Shown: positions 24,977-33,802, counted from the first letter of the stretch. The stretch is DNA of 64,000 nucleotides from Arthrobacter sp. Leaf234 (GCF_001422665.1 NZ_LMLU01000006.1:1725-65724), one strand, 5' to 3'. Made by a program: numbers and translations. The notes: generated from the letters alone by a model not told the origin.

Positions 24977-25275
24977 TGATCAGAATCATCCGATGGTTGC
25001 TCACCTCGAGCATCCGGTACAGCTACCGGTTCGTCCGCGCCATCCTCCGGCTGCCGCTACTGCTGCTGCCCATCCCGCCGCAGGTCCGCAACCAGGTCGC
25101 CGGTGCCCTGGCGATCGCACTCTGGTTCTTCCTGCTCCTCGTCCCGGTCGCCGTCTCCGACAGCCCATGGTGGGCCGAGTGGCTAGTCATCAGTGCAGCT
25201 GCACTGGTGATTGTCGGCGTGGTGCGGATGGAGGGTCGCCGGCCAATCGTCCGTCGACCGGCACGCGTCCGATGA
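24973..25275 (+). CDS. Small two-helix membrane protein
   Basis: 100 residues. An Arg-rich amphipathic N-terminus is followed by two hydrophobic segments (about residues 42-62 and 69-86) and a basic tail. The ATGATG start overlaps the M48-like stop, so the two are coupled and may form a complex. Not recognised. Confidence 0.65.
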   Translation: MMIRIIRWLLTSSIRYSYRFVRAILRLPLLLLPIPPQVRNQVAGALAIALWFFLLLVPVAVSDSPWWAEWLVISAAALVIVGVVRMEGRRPIVRRPARVR

Positions 25276-25298
25276 CGTCCTGGCCGAGGTAGCTAGGG

Positions 25299-25784
25299 AT
25301 GAGAACGCGCAGGGGAGAGGCTGACCGGTTCTGGGAGAAAGTCGTCAAGGGCCCGCGGCCGCATGACTGTTGGATCTGGACCGGTGCCGTGGCCGACGAC
25401 GGCTACGGGCGGTTCTGGGTTACCAGGGACGGCGAGCAACGCGCCCTGCGGCCGCAACGCTACGCCTACGAACACCTCACCGGGGAGGCCCTGCACTCAG
25501 GTATCGCGCTCATGCACGTCTGCGACGTGCCGCTCTACGTCCATGCCAGCATCGGGGCGGACACGCATCTGCTGCCCGGTACTCAGGCGTTGAACATGCT
25601 TGACCGGTCCCAGAAGGGCCGGCACGCCAACGCCTCGACCTTCCGGTGGCGCGGTGTCGGCCGCGCCCAGTTCCGCGCCCAGTCAGTCGAGCTGCGTACA
25701 GTCCTCCTCGAGCACGGATGGAACGAGCCGATCATCCGGCCCCTGCTCACCGGTATCGACCCCAACGCCCCAACCCTCTTCTGA
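25299..25784 (+). CDS. HNH endonuclease-like protein
   Basis: 161 residues. DRFWEKVVKGPRPHDCWIWTGAVADDGYGRFW, followed by RYAYEHLTGEAL...GIALMHVCDVPLYVHA, has the layout of phage- and plasmid-type HNH nucleases (FWxKV...CWxWTG...GYGRF...HxC). The final HNH histidine/asparagine region (VHASIGADTHLLPGT) is atypical, so activity is uncertain. It belongs to the mobile segment with the resolvase. Confidence 0.7.
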   Translation: MRTRRGEADRFWEKVVKGPRPHDCWIWTGAVADDGYGRFWVTRDGEQRALRPQRYAYEHLTGEALHSGIALMHVCDVPLYVHASIGADTHLLPGTQALNMLDRSQKGRHANASTFRWRGVGRAQFRAQSVELRTVLLEHGWNEPIIRPLLTGIDPNAPTLF

Positions 25785-25879
25785 TTCGGTCGGCGCTTCT
25801 CGGGGCGGCAGTCTCCTCCAAGCTGGGTGGCCCCAGCTGACGGGCCTGTGCTCACAGCATAGGCCGCTCGACGGCCTGT

Positions 25880-26197
25880 TTAGTGTGCTGCGCCTAGTTC
25901 GATGAGTAGGACGCCGCCGATGACGAGGACGATCCCGAGGCTCATCAGCCAGGTGAGGGGTTCCTTGAACAGGAGTTTGGAGATGATGGCGGTGAGGGCG
26001 ACGCCGGCTGCTGCCCAGATGCCGTAGGCGATTCCCAGGGGAAGCCCGTTGGCGAGGGTGAGGGTGAGCATCACGAAAGCCACGAGGTAGCCGACGGCGA
26101 CGGCTCCGTACCAGCGTTTGTTGTCGACGGCGAGGCGAAGGCTGACGGTGCCGGCGACTTCGAAGAGTATCGCGCCGATGAGGAAGAGGTAGGCCAT
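25880..26197 (-). CDS. Small multidrug resistance protein, second of pair
   Basis: A 105-residue four-helix SMR protein with the essential Glu13 in LFEVAGT, plus GIAYGIWAAAGVALTAIISKLLFKEPL. SMR pumps exchange protons for cationic drugs such as quaternary ammonium compounds or guanidinium. The ATG overlaps the stop of the partner SMR gene by one base, so the two likely form an EbrAB-type heterodimer. Confidence 0.92.
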   Translation of the reverse strand: MAYLFLIGAILFEVAGTVSLRLAVDNKRWYGAVAVGYLVAFVMLTLTLANGLPLGIAYGIWAAAGVALTAIISKLLFKEPLTWLMSLGIVLVIGGVLLIELGAAH

Positions 26198-26553
26198 CAG
26201 AGAGTCTCGGCTTTCTTGTGTGCGGCTTGGGCTCCGAGTTCGATGCAGAGGACCCCGGCGATGATGACGATGATGCCGACGCCCATGAGGAAGGTGATCG
26301 GCTCTCCGAAGATGACCAGCGATCCGATCGCTGTCAGCGCGACGCCGCTCGCCCCCCAGATGCCGTAGGCGACTCCGAGCGCCATGCCGGTGCGGAGTAC
26401 GACGGCGAGCAGCGCGAACGCGCCGAGGTAGCCGACGGCTACGACGGCGTACAGGGCAGGGTGCTCGAGCGCACCCTTCAGAGACAGTGAGCCGGTCACC
26501 TCACTGAGGATGGCGGCGATCAGGAGCAGCCAGCCCTTGCTGGTTTTGTTCAT
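26197..26553 (-). CDS. Small multidrug resistance protein, first of pair
   Basis: A 118-residue SMR protein. Four helices; the essential Glu is in ILSEVTGSLSLKGAL, with the signature GVAYGIWGASGVALTAIGSLVIFGEPI. It has a longer N-terminus and a basic C-tail than its partner, typical of heterodimeric pairs. The start overlaps the TetR stop (ATGA): one operon under the TetR. Confidence 0.92.
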   Translation of the reverse strand: MNKTSKGWLLLIAAILSEVTGSLSLKGALEHPALYAVVAVGYLGAFALLAVVLRTGMALGVAYGIWGASGVALTAIGSLVIFGEPITFLMGVGIIVIIAGVLCIELGAQAAHKKAETL

Positions 26554-27077
26554 GAGGTGGTTCCTTCGGTGATGAGTCGCTGGGCGATCTGTCGAACGAG
26601 GGTGTTCTCGTCCTCGCGCACGGCAGTGATGTTCAGCGCGGTGTTCAGCCAGGCACCATCAGCCAGCAGTCGGGCTGCACGAAGGGATGCGCGCTGCCCG
26701 GCAGTGCCCTCGAGGGTGTCCCCGAACCAGGGATTCAGGCGTGTGACCCAGCGTTCAGCGAGCTGGTCCCGTATGCGCGGGTCGACCATGAAGGTGAGAT
26801 CGCTGTGGTCGAAGTCGCCGGTCAGTGCGTACTCGACATAGGAGCGCAGCTTCTCCACAGGTGTAGTAGCTTCCGGTGCCTGCGCGATGAGGTCGGCTTC
26901 CCACCGATCCGTGATGTGGTCCATCACCGCAACAACAAGCTTCTCCTTTGTCGGGAAGTGATGCACCACCCCGGGTTTGGTGAGGCCAGCTTCGCGGGCG
27001 ACGGCGTCGAGGGTCAGCGATTCCCCTCTGCGAAGGACCGCGACGGCATGATCGAGGATTTCAGGCTTAGAGGACAT
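26550..27077 (-). CDS. TetR family repressor of the SMR pair
   Basis: 175 residues. HTH at residues 3-48 (SKPEILDHAVAVLRRGESLTLDAVAREAGLTKPGVVHHFPTKEKL), then a helical ligand domain. The frame runs further upstream to 27260, but the start at 27077 places the operator palindrome (27089-27110) just before the gene. It heads the operon regulator-SMR-SMR and is expected to be released by cationic drugs. Confidence 0.9.
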   Translation of the reverse strand: MSSKPEILDHAVAVLRRGESLTLDAVAREAGLTKPGVVHHFPTKEKLVVAVMDHITDRWEADLIAQAPEATTPVEKLRSYVEYALTGDFDHSDLTFMVDPRIRDQLAERWVTRLNPWFGDTLEGTAGQRASLRAARLLADGAWLNTALNITAVREDENTLVRQIAQRLITEGTTS

Positions 27078-27088
27078 CGGTACAGAGT

Positions 27089-27110
27089 ACCTACCATACG
27101 TAAGGTAGGT
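27089..27110. promoter_or_regulatory. TetR operator of the SMR operon
   Basis: ACCTACC-N8-GGTAGGT, with the N8 itself centred on TACGTA: a 22-bp palindrome with one mismatched pair. It lies 11 bp upstream of the repressor start. Confidence 0.8.
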
Positions 27111-27251
27111 CAATGTTGTTGGACGCAGATTCGGATTTGTGGTCTTGTCCGGCTTCCTGCGCAACTCCTGGTGTGCCGCAGTATGAGCTGTGGATAGGAC
27201 AAGCGGCGTAGTCGTCGTGGTTGCGGAGACGTCGACGAGGACGGATCCAGC

Positions 27252-27416
27252 CAGCATCAACGCGTTCTCACGGTCGAACGCATCACCCGAGGAAACTTCC
27301 GACTACTCGAGCGACTCTTCCCCCAAGTGACCCGCGTCCTCAAAATCAACCAACTCGAAACCATCACCGACGACGTCATCGAAGCAGCCGCCAGCATCCT
27401 CGTCATCGGAAACTAG
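27252..27416 (+). pseudogene. Transposition ATPase (TniB/AAA-like) 3' fragment
   Basis: The translation HQRVLTVERITRGNFRLLERLF, followed by TRVLKINQLETITDDVIEAAASILVIGN and a TAG, matches the C-terminal lid of AAA ATPases that accompany transposases (TniB/IstB-like). No start or Walker motifs remain. An insertion-element scar. Confidence 0.65.
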
Positions 27417-27474
27417 CGACACCGAACGATCACAAAACACCGCCAAGAAGAGCCAAGATCCACAGGCTTAGATC

Positions 27475-27531
27475 GTGTTGTTTTGGGGTCCTTTTGAGGC
27501 TTCCGCAACAGAAGTGTTCGAGGGTCTAGAC
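27475..27531 (+). repeat. res-like site B
   Basis: A 57-bp segment starting GTGTTGTTTTGGGGTCCTTT and ending GAGGGTCTAGAC, same length and orientation as site A (23655-23711). An ATG (27535) follows within a few bases, but no resolvase frame continues. So it is a second recombination site or the promoter scrap of a lost resolvase. Confidence 0.55.
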
Positions 27532-27637
27532 GTCATGCAACGCCTGCGGACGGGTATGGGGTGCCAATCTCTACTACTTGTCGTTCTCTAGTTTTGGTTG
27601 GTCTCGGTGGAGGCCGTCGCGTTCGGGATTGTCCGCG

Positions 27638-29025
27638 TCAGGACGCGAAGTCGAAAGAGTTGACGATCGCGTCAGCGCCTGTTTCGTGGAGGTAGTTGGT
27701 GAGGCTGTGTTGTCCGAGGAGGGCGGTCACCTCGATCGCGACGTTGCCGTCCTTCCAGTTAAGGAGGATGAGGCGCATTTCCAGGGGGGGGCCGATGACG
27801 TGGTGGAAATCAGAGACTCCACCGCCGATGAGGATAGGAATAGCATTCAGTGCTCCGGGTGGGCAGGAGGTCGTCCAACCACGATCGACGGTCAGGTCAA
27901 GAGCTGTACCGGTCAGGCCACCTACAGTTACTGGAACATCGCGCACGATCTGAAGGCCCGGTCTCGTCCGGTACCAAGCTGCGAGGTCCGTGGCGCTCGT
28001 ACCAACCCCGGCTTGGGGTTTCTCGCCACAGGGGGCCGGCGCGCGGACGTTCTGGTAGATGCCGATGTAGCTCCCGCCCCAAGTGTCCACATCGGTATCG
28101 CCGGTCCGGCTTAGCAGCACCTGACCTGGCAGATCCTCACCATTGGTCCACCCCTCGGGCACTGTGTACGAGAGTGTGGGTTCGAAGGACGTCGTTGTGT
28201 AGGTGCCCGCTGCGAGGGTGCCCAGGCAGATGCCGCCACCGGGTTCAGGGCAGGTGAAAGCGGCGGATTTCTCCGGTTCATACAGGGACGCGCCCTCGGG
28301 AATCTTGGCCTGCGCGGCAGCAGCGACCTCGTCTTCGCTCAGGGCCCATGTCCAGGTCCGCGTGTCGGTGATGGTCCCGTCGAAGAATCCGGCGGGTTGA
28401 CGGCGTGCCTGTGCGGCCGAACAGGAGTGGACCTTCCGCTGCGTATAAGCGGTCCGTGGCGATTTCCTGGTCGCTCACCGGGTAACCGTTGAGAAAGAGT
28501 TTGGCTCGCCCGTCGTCGGCGTCTTATACCCCTGTGAGGTGAACCCATGTTGCCGGTTCTACACGCACCTGCGTCGCGCGGTCCCTGTTGGTTACGAAAT
28601 CGCCACCGTTTCCGTCCTCGGGCTTGACCGAAAACGACCAGAATCCTTCGGCCACTCCTAAGAAGAACGCTCCGGCGATATCTCCTGCCTGGCTCAGGAC
28701 GTCGGCATACTCCCCTGGTTGTTTCGTTGGACGGACCCAAGCGCTGACGGTGAAGCTCGAATCTGTCGCGATGGGACCAGATGTGGAGGTGGTGGCATAA
28801 CCGGTGCCATCGACATGTAGACCCTCGTCCGTCCACTGGGCCCCGTCTTCGGCAGTGAGCACGACATCACCGACCGATGGATTCGAGCCTGTTAGAGACC
28901 AGACATTCTCGGCACCCAGATCCCCGGCGGGGGTGCAAGCGCTAAGCGTTGCTATCAGGATGCCAGTGAGGATTACTGCGACGGTTCGCGCGACGACGAC
29001 CAGACGATCGCAAGGCTGGTCTCAT
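27638..29025 (-). pseudogene. Decayed LamG-domain lipoprotein gene
   Basis: Reading on the minus strand: a lipoprotein leader (VAVILTGILIATLSAC), a LamG/concanavalin-like domain (GYATTSTSGPIATDSSFTVSAWVRP...GDIAGAFFLGV), and a C-terminal region (27638-28162) with no known fold. The pieces lie in different frames. The likely ATG at 29023-29025 is out of frame with the leader. A TAA at 28524-28526 interrupts LTGV-(Y)-DADDGRAKLF where TAC is expected. A one-base shift near 28403-28415 separates the LamG end from FFDGTITDTRTW. At least three lesions argue for real decay rather than sequencing error. Confidence 0.75.
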
Positions 29026-29163
29026 CGCCGGTCGGTCGGTGAAATTCTTGCTGCCCATCATGGTCTCTTGTCATCGCGAAGATCGGGATCCGGGAAAGTT
29101 CCCGAGGATGCACCGACGGATCGGTGACGTCTGGGAGACCACGACCAGTGCCATCGTGAAGAG

Positions 29164-29393
29164 ATGAACGCTGGTTCTAAGAATACGCCCGAGGCACGGC
29201 GTTCGTCCTTGCCGTTACGGCTTCAGCACTAGGTGTCCTGGTACCGACTGAAGCCAAGATCTTTGCTGGAATTCCTATCGCCCTGCTCGTTGGCTTCCTA
29301 GCTCAGCAAGGACTTCATCACTTCAACACCACTACGAAGTTCCAACCGAATGGCTTCGGCGGCAACGAGCCCGATACGCACTTCGACTCATAG
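29164..29393 (+). pseudogene. Frameshifted small membrane protein
   Basis: ATG at 29164 opens MNAGSKNTPEA, then a stop. One base out of frame, GTAFVLAVTASALGVLVPTEAK, then IFAGIPIALLVGFLAQQGLHHF and a hydrophilic tail run to TAG 29391-29393. Two membrane helices are plausible. The second frame has no start codon, so a single-base change near 29196 would unite them. Confidence 0.4.
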
Positions 29394-29451
29394 CGTCAAC
29401 AGCGTGGATTCGTTCCACGCGGCCTGCGGTGTCTCACTGAGATGGTGTGAA

Positions 29452-30099
29452 TCAGCCTGTCAGGACATCGCAGAGCGCTTCTTGGGCTTCGGCCGAATCG
29501 AAAATGCTCAGGATGAGAACGCCGTGGTACTCCTCGTTGGGGTAGAAGATCCCTGATATGTTGGCGTACCGCGACAGGCCGTGGCTGATCTTGAGCTGAT
29601 TCCCGTGGGTTGTGATCATCGCGGTGGACTCGTCACCGGGCACAGCGAGTTCAGTCCGCCAGTTCCAGCCTCCGATGATGCGGACGGTGGGATCGCTGCC
29701 TGTGGGCGACAAGGACCAAGTTCCGCTCACGCGAGATGTGACATGCCTGCCAACCAGCAGACCGTCGACGTACTCGGTGTAGATGTCCCGAGGCATCACG
29801 GAGTTTTCGTAGATCCATCCGCACGGCGTCTCGAAGGCAGGCGTGGCGTCCTCGATGAAGGAGAAGCGGGTGCGGCACAGGACTGACGTCCCGTGTTCAC
29901 GGCACTCCGCTCCTTGAGGGGGCTCTGGGGTGAACCCTGATGAGTCGACAACCGGGCCGGCGACCGCGGCGGTTGCGGGGATAGCGAGCGTTCCACACAT
30001 GCTCAGAAGAGCGATGATGCCCCACTGCATCAGGCCTCGTCGTTTTCGCTGAGGCTGAGGCTGAGGCTGAGGCTGGACCAAGCGGAAACCAGCAAACAT
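29452..30099 (-). CDS. Secreted protein of unknown function
   Basis: 215 residues from MFAGFRLV; the ORF also allows a Met four codons earlier. A PQPQPQPQ stretch and RKRRG precede a signal-peptide-like helix (WGIIALLSMCGTLAIPATAAVAG). The mature part holds four Cys (near CREHGTSVLCRTRF, ETPCGW and ALCDVLTG at the end) that could form disulphides. Not recognised. It is the only apparently intact gene between broken ones. Confidence 0.6.
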   Translation of the reverse strand: MFAGFRLVQPQPQPQPQRKRRGLMQWGIIALLSMCGTLAIPATAAVAGPVVDSSGFTPEPPQGAECREHGTSVLCRTRFSFIEDATPAFETPCGWIYENSVMPRDIYTEYVDGLLVGRHVTSRVSGTWSLSPTGSDPTVRIIGGWNWRTELAVPGDESTAMITTHGNQLKISHGLSRYANISGIFYPNEEYHGVLILSIFDSAEAQEALCDVLTG

Positions 30100-30111
30100 G
30101 TCGTCCTCCAA

Positions 30112-30604
30112 GGTCCGAGGTGCCTGGGAACACCGATGGTCCTCTTGCTCACAGGCATTTACAAGGAAACGTCTTGGAAGACACCAGTTCTACGGGCGTG
30201 CGACAACCTTCTCAAGCTGGAAAACCCTCAGCAGACATGAGCCCCAGCGGTACGTGGTGCAGTTCTCATAGCGCTTGTGGGTAGTTTGCCTGATGTCCGC
30301 TCTGTGGGCACATCCCCGGTCAGGAGGGCCGGCCAGGGCGAGGGCGCCGGTGTACAGGACGACGTCGGCGGGGAAGTAGCGGGTGTAGTACACCCGCAGG
30401 GGTTCGCCCATGCCGTTGTCCGCGGAACCTCAGAGCCTCACCGCAACCCAGACCACCATCACCCGCACCACGTCAAGGACCGGGTCCTTCACGCTAAACC
30501 TCACCGCCCGCGTCGGCACCTGGACGGGCGACACACCCCTGACCCACACCATCACCTGCTGACACCTGCGTTCAGGAGGTTCGCTGCGCGGAGCAGCGTG
30601 GCTG
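30112..30604. other. Region without a confident gene
   Basis: A 73-codon minus frame (30190-30411, starting MGEPLRVYYTRYFPADVVLY) lacks a ribosome site. A plus-strand stretch ending near 30560 reads like the end of an exported protein (RTGSFTLNLTARVGTWTGD). Both may be scraps. Confidence 0.35.
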
Positions 30605-30856
30605 CTATGTGTCGCTGTAGGGCGCGGTCGGTGGGGGTGGTGTTTCTTTGATGAGTTCGCTGACTGCGTGTGCGACGAGGTCCCGGTCCAGTGTTGTGAG
30701 GGTTTTCAGGCCGTGGAGGTAGGCATCGACGTCGAATTCGTCGGCGACGCCTCCGATGGAAAAGTAGCGAATCCAGACCTGGTGCACACCAAGATCGAGC
30801 TGTTCCACGGCGTGCAGGGTGTGGAGGCGCTGCTCTTCGGGCGTGTACTTGCGCAC
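30605..30856 (-). CDS. Small hypothetical protein coupled to GAF-ANTAR
   Basis: 83 residues, start GTG sharing one base with the upstream TAG. Helical, with DEFDVDAYLHGLKTLTTLDRDLVAHAVSELI. Likely translated by coupling with the GAF-ANTAR regulator and perhaps a partner of it. Not recognised. Confidence 0.6.
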   Translation of the reverse strand: MRKYTPEEQRLHTLHAVEQLDLGVHQVWIRYFSIGGVADEFDVDAYLHGLKTLTTLDRDLVAHAVSELIKETPPPPTAPYSDT

Positions 30857-31617
30857 TATGCCTCACTGGTAGCGCCGATACCGTCCTGACGCTCGCTGAT
30901 CATGGTGGCCATCGCCCCAATGGTGGTGTTCGCGTCCGTGGCGAGTTCGATGAGGTAGCTCATGGCTGTTGGTCGGTCCAGGTCGAAGCGTTCCATGAGG
31001 ACGCCGCGGGCGACGCCGATGGTGTCGCGTTCGGCGAGGGATGTTTTGACGTCATTGCTGATGCGTTGTGGTGTGTCGGTGGCCTGGATGTGCCCGATGA
31101 GCGCGGCCGCGGACTTGGCGAGGTTGACCAGCAGTTTCTCGTCCCCGTTGGTGAAGGCGTCGGTGGTGGTGGAGTATACCTTCATCGCTCCCAGGCCGGT
31201 GGACTTGCTGAGCAGCGGCACGCTGAGACAGGAGCGGATGCCGAGTTCGGTCACCGCGGTCGTCCGTTTCTGGAAGCGGTCATCGGTGTGTGTGTCGGTG
31301 ATGTTGACGGGGTGTCCGGTGGACCATGCGCTGATGCAGGGACCCTGGTTGAAGGTGTATTGGAGGTCATCGGCTTCGAGCACGCGCGGGTCGGTCGCGC
31401 CGACGCTGACGCGGGCTCCGTTCTGGTCGATGATGCTCACGCCGGCGCCGGTCGCGGGCCCGATGATGTCTCTGGCAACCTCGGCCAGGCTTTCAACGGC
31501 CTCGTGCACGGTCTGTTCGGTCAGGAGGTAGCCGTTGGTGCGCCCGAAGATCGTCATGAGTTCCGAAGCGGGCAGTGATGAGCTACTCGGGTCGGGGGAG
31601 GGGAGCGGCGGATTCAT
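30856..31617 (-). CDS. GAF-ANTAR antitermination regulator
   Basis: 253 residues. A GAF sensor domain spans about residues 30-175 (FNQGPCISAWSTGHPVNI, TELGIRSCLSVPLL). A C-terminal ANTAR RNA-binding domain spans about 185-245 (SLAERDTIGVARGVLMERFDLDRPTAMSYLIELA). ANTAR domains bind paired hairpins in nascent RNA to prevent termination. A second, divergent GAF-ANTAR gene is at 34011-34796. Signal unknown. Confidence 0.9.
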   Translation of the reverse strand: MNPPLPSPDPSSSSLPASELMTIFGRTNGYLLTEQTVHEAVESLAEVARDIIGPATGAGVSIIDQNGARVSVGATDPRVLEADDLQYTFNQGPCISAWSTGHPVNITDTHTDDRFQKRTTAVTELGIRSCLSVPLLSKSTGLGAMKVYSTTTDAFTNGDEKLLVNLAKSAAALIGHIQATDTPQRISNDVKTSLAERDTIGVARGVLMERFDLDRPTAMSYLIELATDANTTIGAMATMISERQDGIGATSEA

Positions 31618-32206
31618 GGTCAGCCTTCACCTGTCAGAAGAGAAGGGATACCCCTTCGGTGGTAGCAGGCCGCTTGCTCAACCCCGATCCGATCCGGCTC
31701 GGACAGTGTCGCAAACAGGATCTACTGGGCATCGTACGTGCCTGTCAGTGACAGCGGCAGTCACCTCCGCACCTTGCGGAGCATCCAACCGACGCCGACA
31801 TGTCTCCTTCGGGGACCCGACAGAAGATCCTTGGACTGTCCTGCCGGCCAGGGGTCGGTGCAGTGCCGAGTCAAGGCTTGGTGGGCGCGGCCGGCATCGA
31901 CGGCGGCGTTGGTGACTATCGATGTGATGCGGATGGTTTGAGGTGGGCGCCCTGTGGAGCCTGCGGCTGCCCCTATTGCGGTGGATGCGTTTATGCTGAT
32001 GGGGCGGGGGAGGACGGCGCCGGTGAGGGCTTGGCCGGCTGCGCTGGCGACCCCGCTCTTTTGATCTGAAAGAATCTTTTCTCACTCGGCAACCTGCGTC
32101 TCGGGCTCCCGGGGTGGACTCATCAGCGCCTACCAGACAGACTGGTCTACCCGCTTCGGCGGATTACGCGGATTACTCAGTATGCGGAAAGAGGAGGCGT
32201 CGAGAT
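31618..32206. other. Region without a confident gene
   Basis: Open frames here look like shadows. Two stretches (31862-31924 and 32020-32050) resemble each other and 33967-34027; read on the minus strand they give an AAVxAGxALTG-type peptide. They may be scraps of a repeated small gene. The TetR operator lies at the right end. Confidence 0.35.
32135..32148. promoter_or_regulatory. Putative TetR operator upstream of TetR copy 2
   Basis: AGACAGACTGGTCT, identical to 1054-1067. The bases around it differ from copy 1, so its conservation suggests function. Confidence 0.65.
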
Positions 32207-32785
32207 ATGTCTGTACAAGCTCCGGGTTCAAGCGTGCGGCAACGAATCCTTGACACGTCATACAACCTGTTTGTCGACCGGGGTGTCCGTCAAGTTGGGA
32301 TCAACGAGATCATCAGGACTGCCGGGGTGGCGAAAGCCTCTTTCTACGACCACTTCCCGTCGAAAGACGATCTGATTCTGGCGTTCCTGGAACAACGCAA
32401 GGATCTCTTCACGATCGGGTACCTGGCTGCTGAAGCGCAGGAGCGAGCCGACACCCCGGAGGGCCGGCTGTTGGCCATTTTCGACATCTTCGATGAATGG
32501 TTCCGCGCGCGGGACTTCAGGGGGTGTCCCTACATTCGCGCCCTGTTGGAGGCCGGCCCGGATGACCCTGTTGGTCGCGCCAGCGCAGGATATCTGCGCG
32601 AGATCCGCGACGAGGCCGAGCAGTCGGCTGTCGACATGGGGCTTGTTGATCCTCGGGAGTTCGCCGAGAGCTGGATGATCCTCCTGCAGGGCACCATCGT
32701 TGCCGCCCTGGGCACCGGCTACTCGTCCCCTGGCCGGGTGAAGAGCCTTGGCACGATGCTCATCTCGAGCCACCGAAACACCTGA
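32207..32785 (+). CDS. TetR/AcrR family regulator, copy 2
   Basis: 192 residues, near-identical to the regulator at 1119-1697. Differences by eye are D20N, S48D and eight others, mostly in the ligand domain and C-terminus. The ORF extends upstream to 32114, but the start at 32207 matches copy 1 and has AGGAGGCG upstream. Since one repressor would recognise both operators, the copies likely cross-regulate. The duplicated DNA continues past the stop into a scrap of the GH26-like gene. Confidence 0.9.
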   Translation: MSVQAPGSSVRQRILDTSYNLFVDRGVRQVGINEIIRTAGVAKASFYDHFPSKDDLILAFLEQRKDLFTIGYLAAEAQERADTPEGRLLAIFDIFDEWFRARDFRGCPYIRALLEAGPDDPVGRASAGYLREIRDEAEQSAVDMGLVDPREFAESWMILLQGTIVAALGTGYSSPGRVKSLGTMLISSHRNT

Positions 32786-32884
32786 ACCACGACTCTGACC
32801 AGAGAGTCCATTGCCCGTTCGTATTCGCCGCGCCTAGGTGCGACTGCTGAATTGCCGACGACCACGGTCAAATGGGACCTGTCA

Positions 32885-32945
32885 GGTGAGGGTTCTCCGC
32901 AGGTTTGTGGCTTGGGTGCTTATTGGTATCCGTCCGGTAGGAGGC
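32885..32945 (-). pseudogene. GH26-like gene 3'-end scrap (duplicated)
   Basis: The sequence around TGTCAGGTGAGGGTTCTCC and CGCAGGTTTGTGG matches the last codons of the GH26-like gene (1793-1850), with one G lost. It marks the right end of the duplicated block and shows the copied segment came from a TetR/GH26 arrangement. Confidence 0.75.
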
Positions 32946-33121
32946 GGGTCCCGGAGGGGGCACGCCGCCGAGCACAGCACCGGGCTCGCGGGCCTGCTCG
33001 CCCTGGATGTAGTTGTCGACGAACGTGACGAGGCGCGGTTTGAAAATCGTCGGGGCCGCGATACCGCGGATCGACGAAAACTGAGAAGAGTAGCCCTTAC
33101 CCGTACTCCGCACCCGTACAC
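32946..33121 (-). pseudogene. Unidentified gene scrap
   Basis: The minus frame gives [20 protein letters not shown] and [23 protein letters not shown], which read like real protein. It runs into the GH26 scrap and has no natural end. Family not recognised. Confidence 0.3.
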
Positions 33122-33178
33122 CGCGGGGTGCCCCGGCTGGTTCGTCCCCTTGTAGGCACTATTGGCGATCAGTTCTGG

Positions 33179-33256
33179 TCGGCCTACCCGCGGCAGCTCG
33201 ACTTCGCCGCCTTCCGCTCCATCGCCGACGAGGTCGGCGCTCTCCTCTGGACCGAC
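33179..33256 (+). pseudogene. Serine hydroxymethyltransferase (glyA) scrap
   Basis: [20 protein letters not shown] plus ALLWTD is the conserved glyA segment just before the PLP-lysine region (GxSAYPRxIDFxxFRxIADEVGAxLxxD). Only about 26 codons survive. Confidence 0.65.
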
Positions 33257-33275
33257 AGGGGAAGGGACGGGGGCG

Positions 33276-33752
33276 CTACGCCTCGACCGCTCCTTGGCGT
33301 TCGGTATCGGACGCGGAAGATTCGACTGCTGCTGATTCGACCGGCGCGGAGGATTCGCCGCTGACGATCTCGATCTTGCGGGGCTTGGCGCGTTCGACGA
33401 CCGGAATCATCACGTTCAGGACGCCATTGTCGTACCGGGCGGAAATGCCCTCGGTGTCGATGCCCTGACCGAGGTTCAGCTGGCGCAGGAACGAGCCGCC
33501 CTCACGCTCCCGGGTCAGCCACTTCACGCCCTCGGCCCCGCGCAGGGTGCGCTCGGCGCGGATGGTCAGGAGCTGGCCATCGACGTCGATGTCGACCGAG
33601 CCGGGATCAACTCCTGGTAGGTCCGCGGAGAGGATGTAGTGGTCCTTCTCCCGGTACAGGTCCATCGGCATCAGGCGCAGTCCGGGTCGGTTCTCCAGCA
33701 GGGCGCCGGCTACGCGGTCCAGCTCGCGGAACGGATCAAATTTCATGGCCAC
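33276..33752 (-). CDS. Hsp20 family small heat shock protein
   Basis: 158 residues: [13 protein letters not shown]..., an alpha-crystallin domain from about residue 35 ([37 protein letters not shown]) to about 130 ([25 protein letters not shown]), and a Ser/Ala/Glu-rich tail. An ATP-independent holdase. The GTG at 33752 is chosen for its AAGGAG; ATG 33746 is also possible. An HspR-type inverted repeat upstream indicates heat-shock control. Confidence 0.92.
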   Translation of the reverse strand: MAMKFDPFRELDRVAGALLENRPGLRLMPMDLYREKDHYILSADLPGVDPGSVDIDVDGQLLTIRAERTLRGAEGVKWLTREREGGSFLRQLNLGQGIDTEGISARYDNGVLNVMIPVVERAKPRKIEIVSGESSAPVESAAVESSASDTERQGAVEA

Positions 33753-33802
33753 TGAAATCAACTCCTTCGCAATGCCACCGACAGGTGGTTGGTTCTCCAA
33801 GG

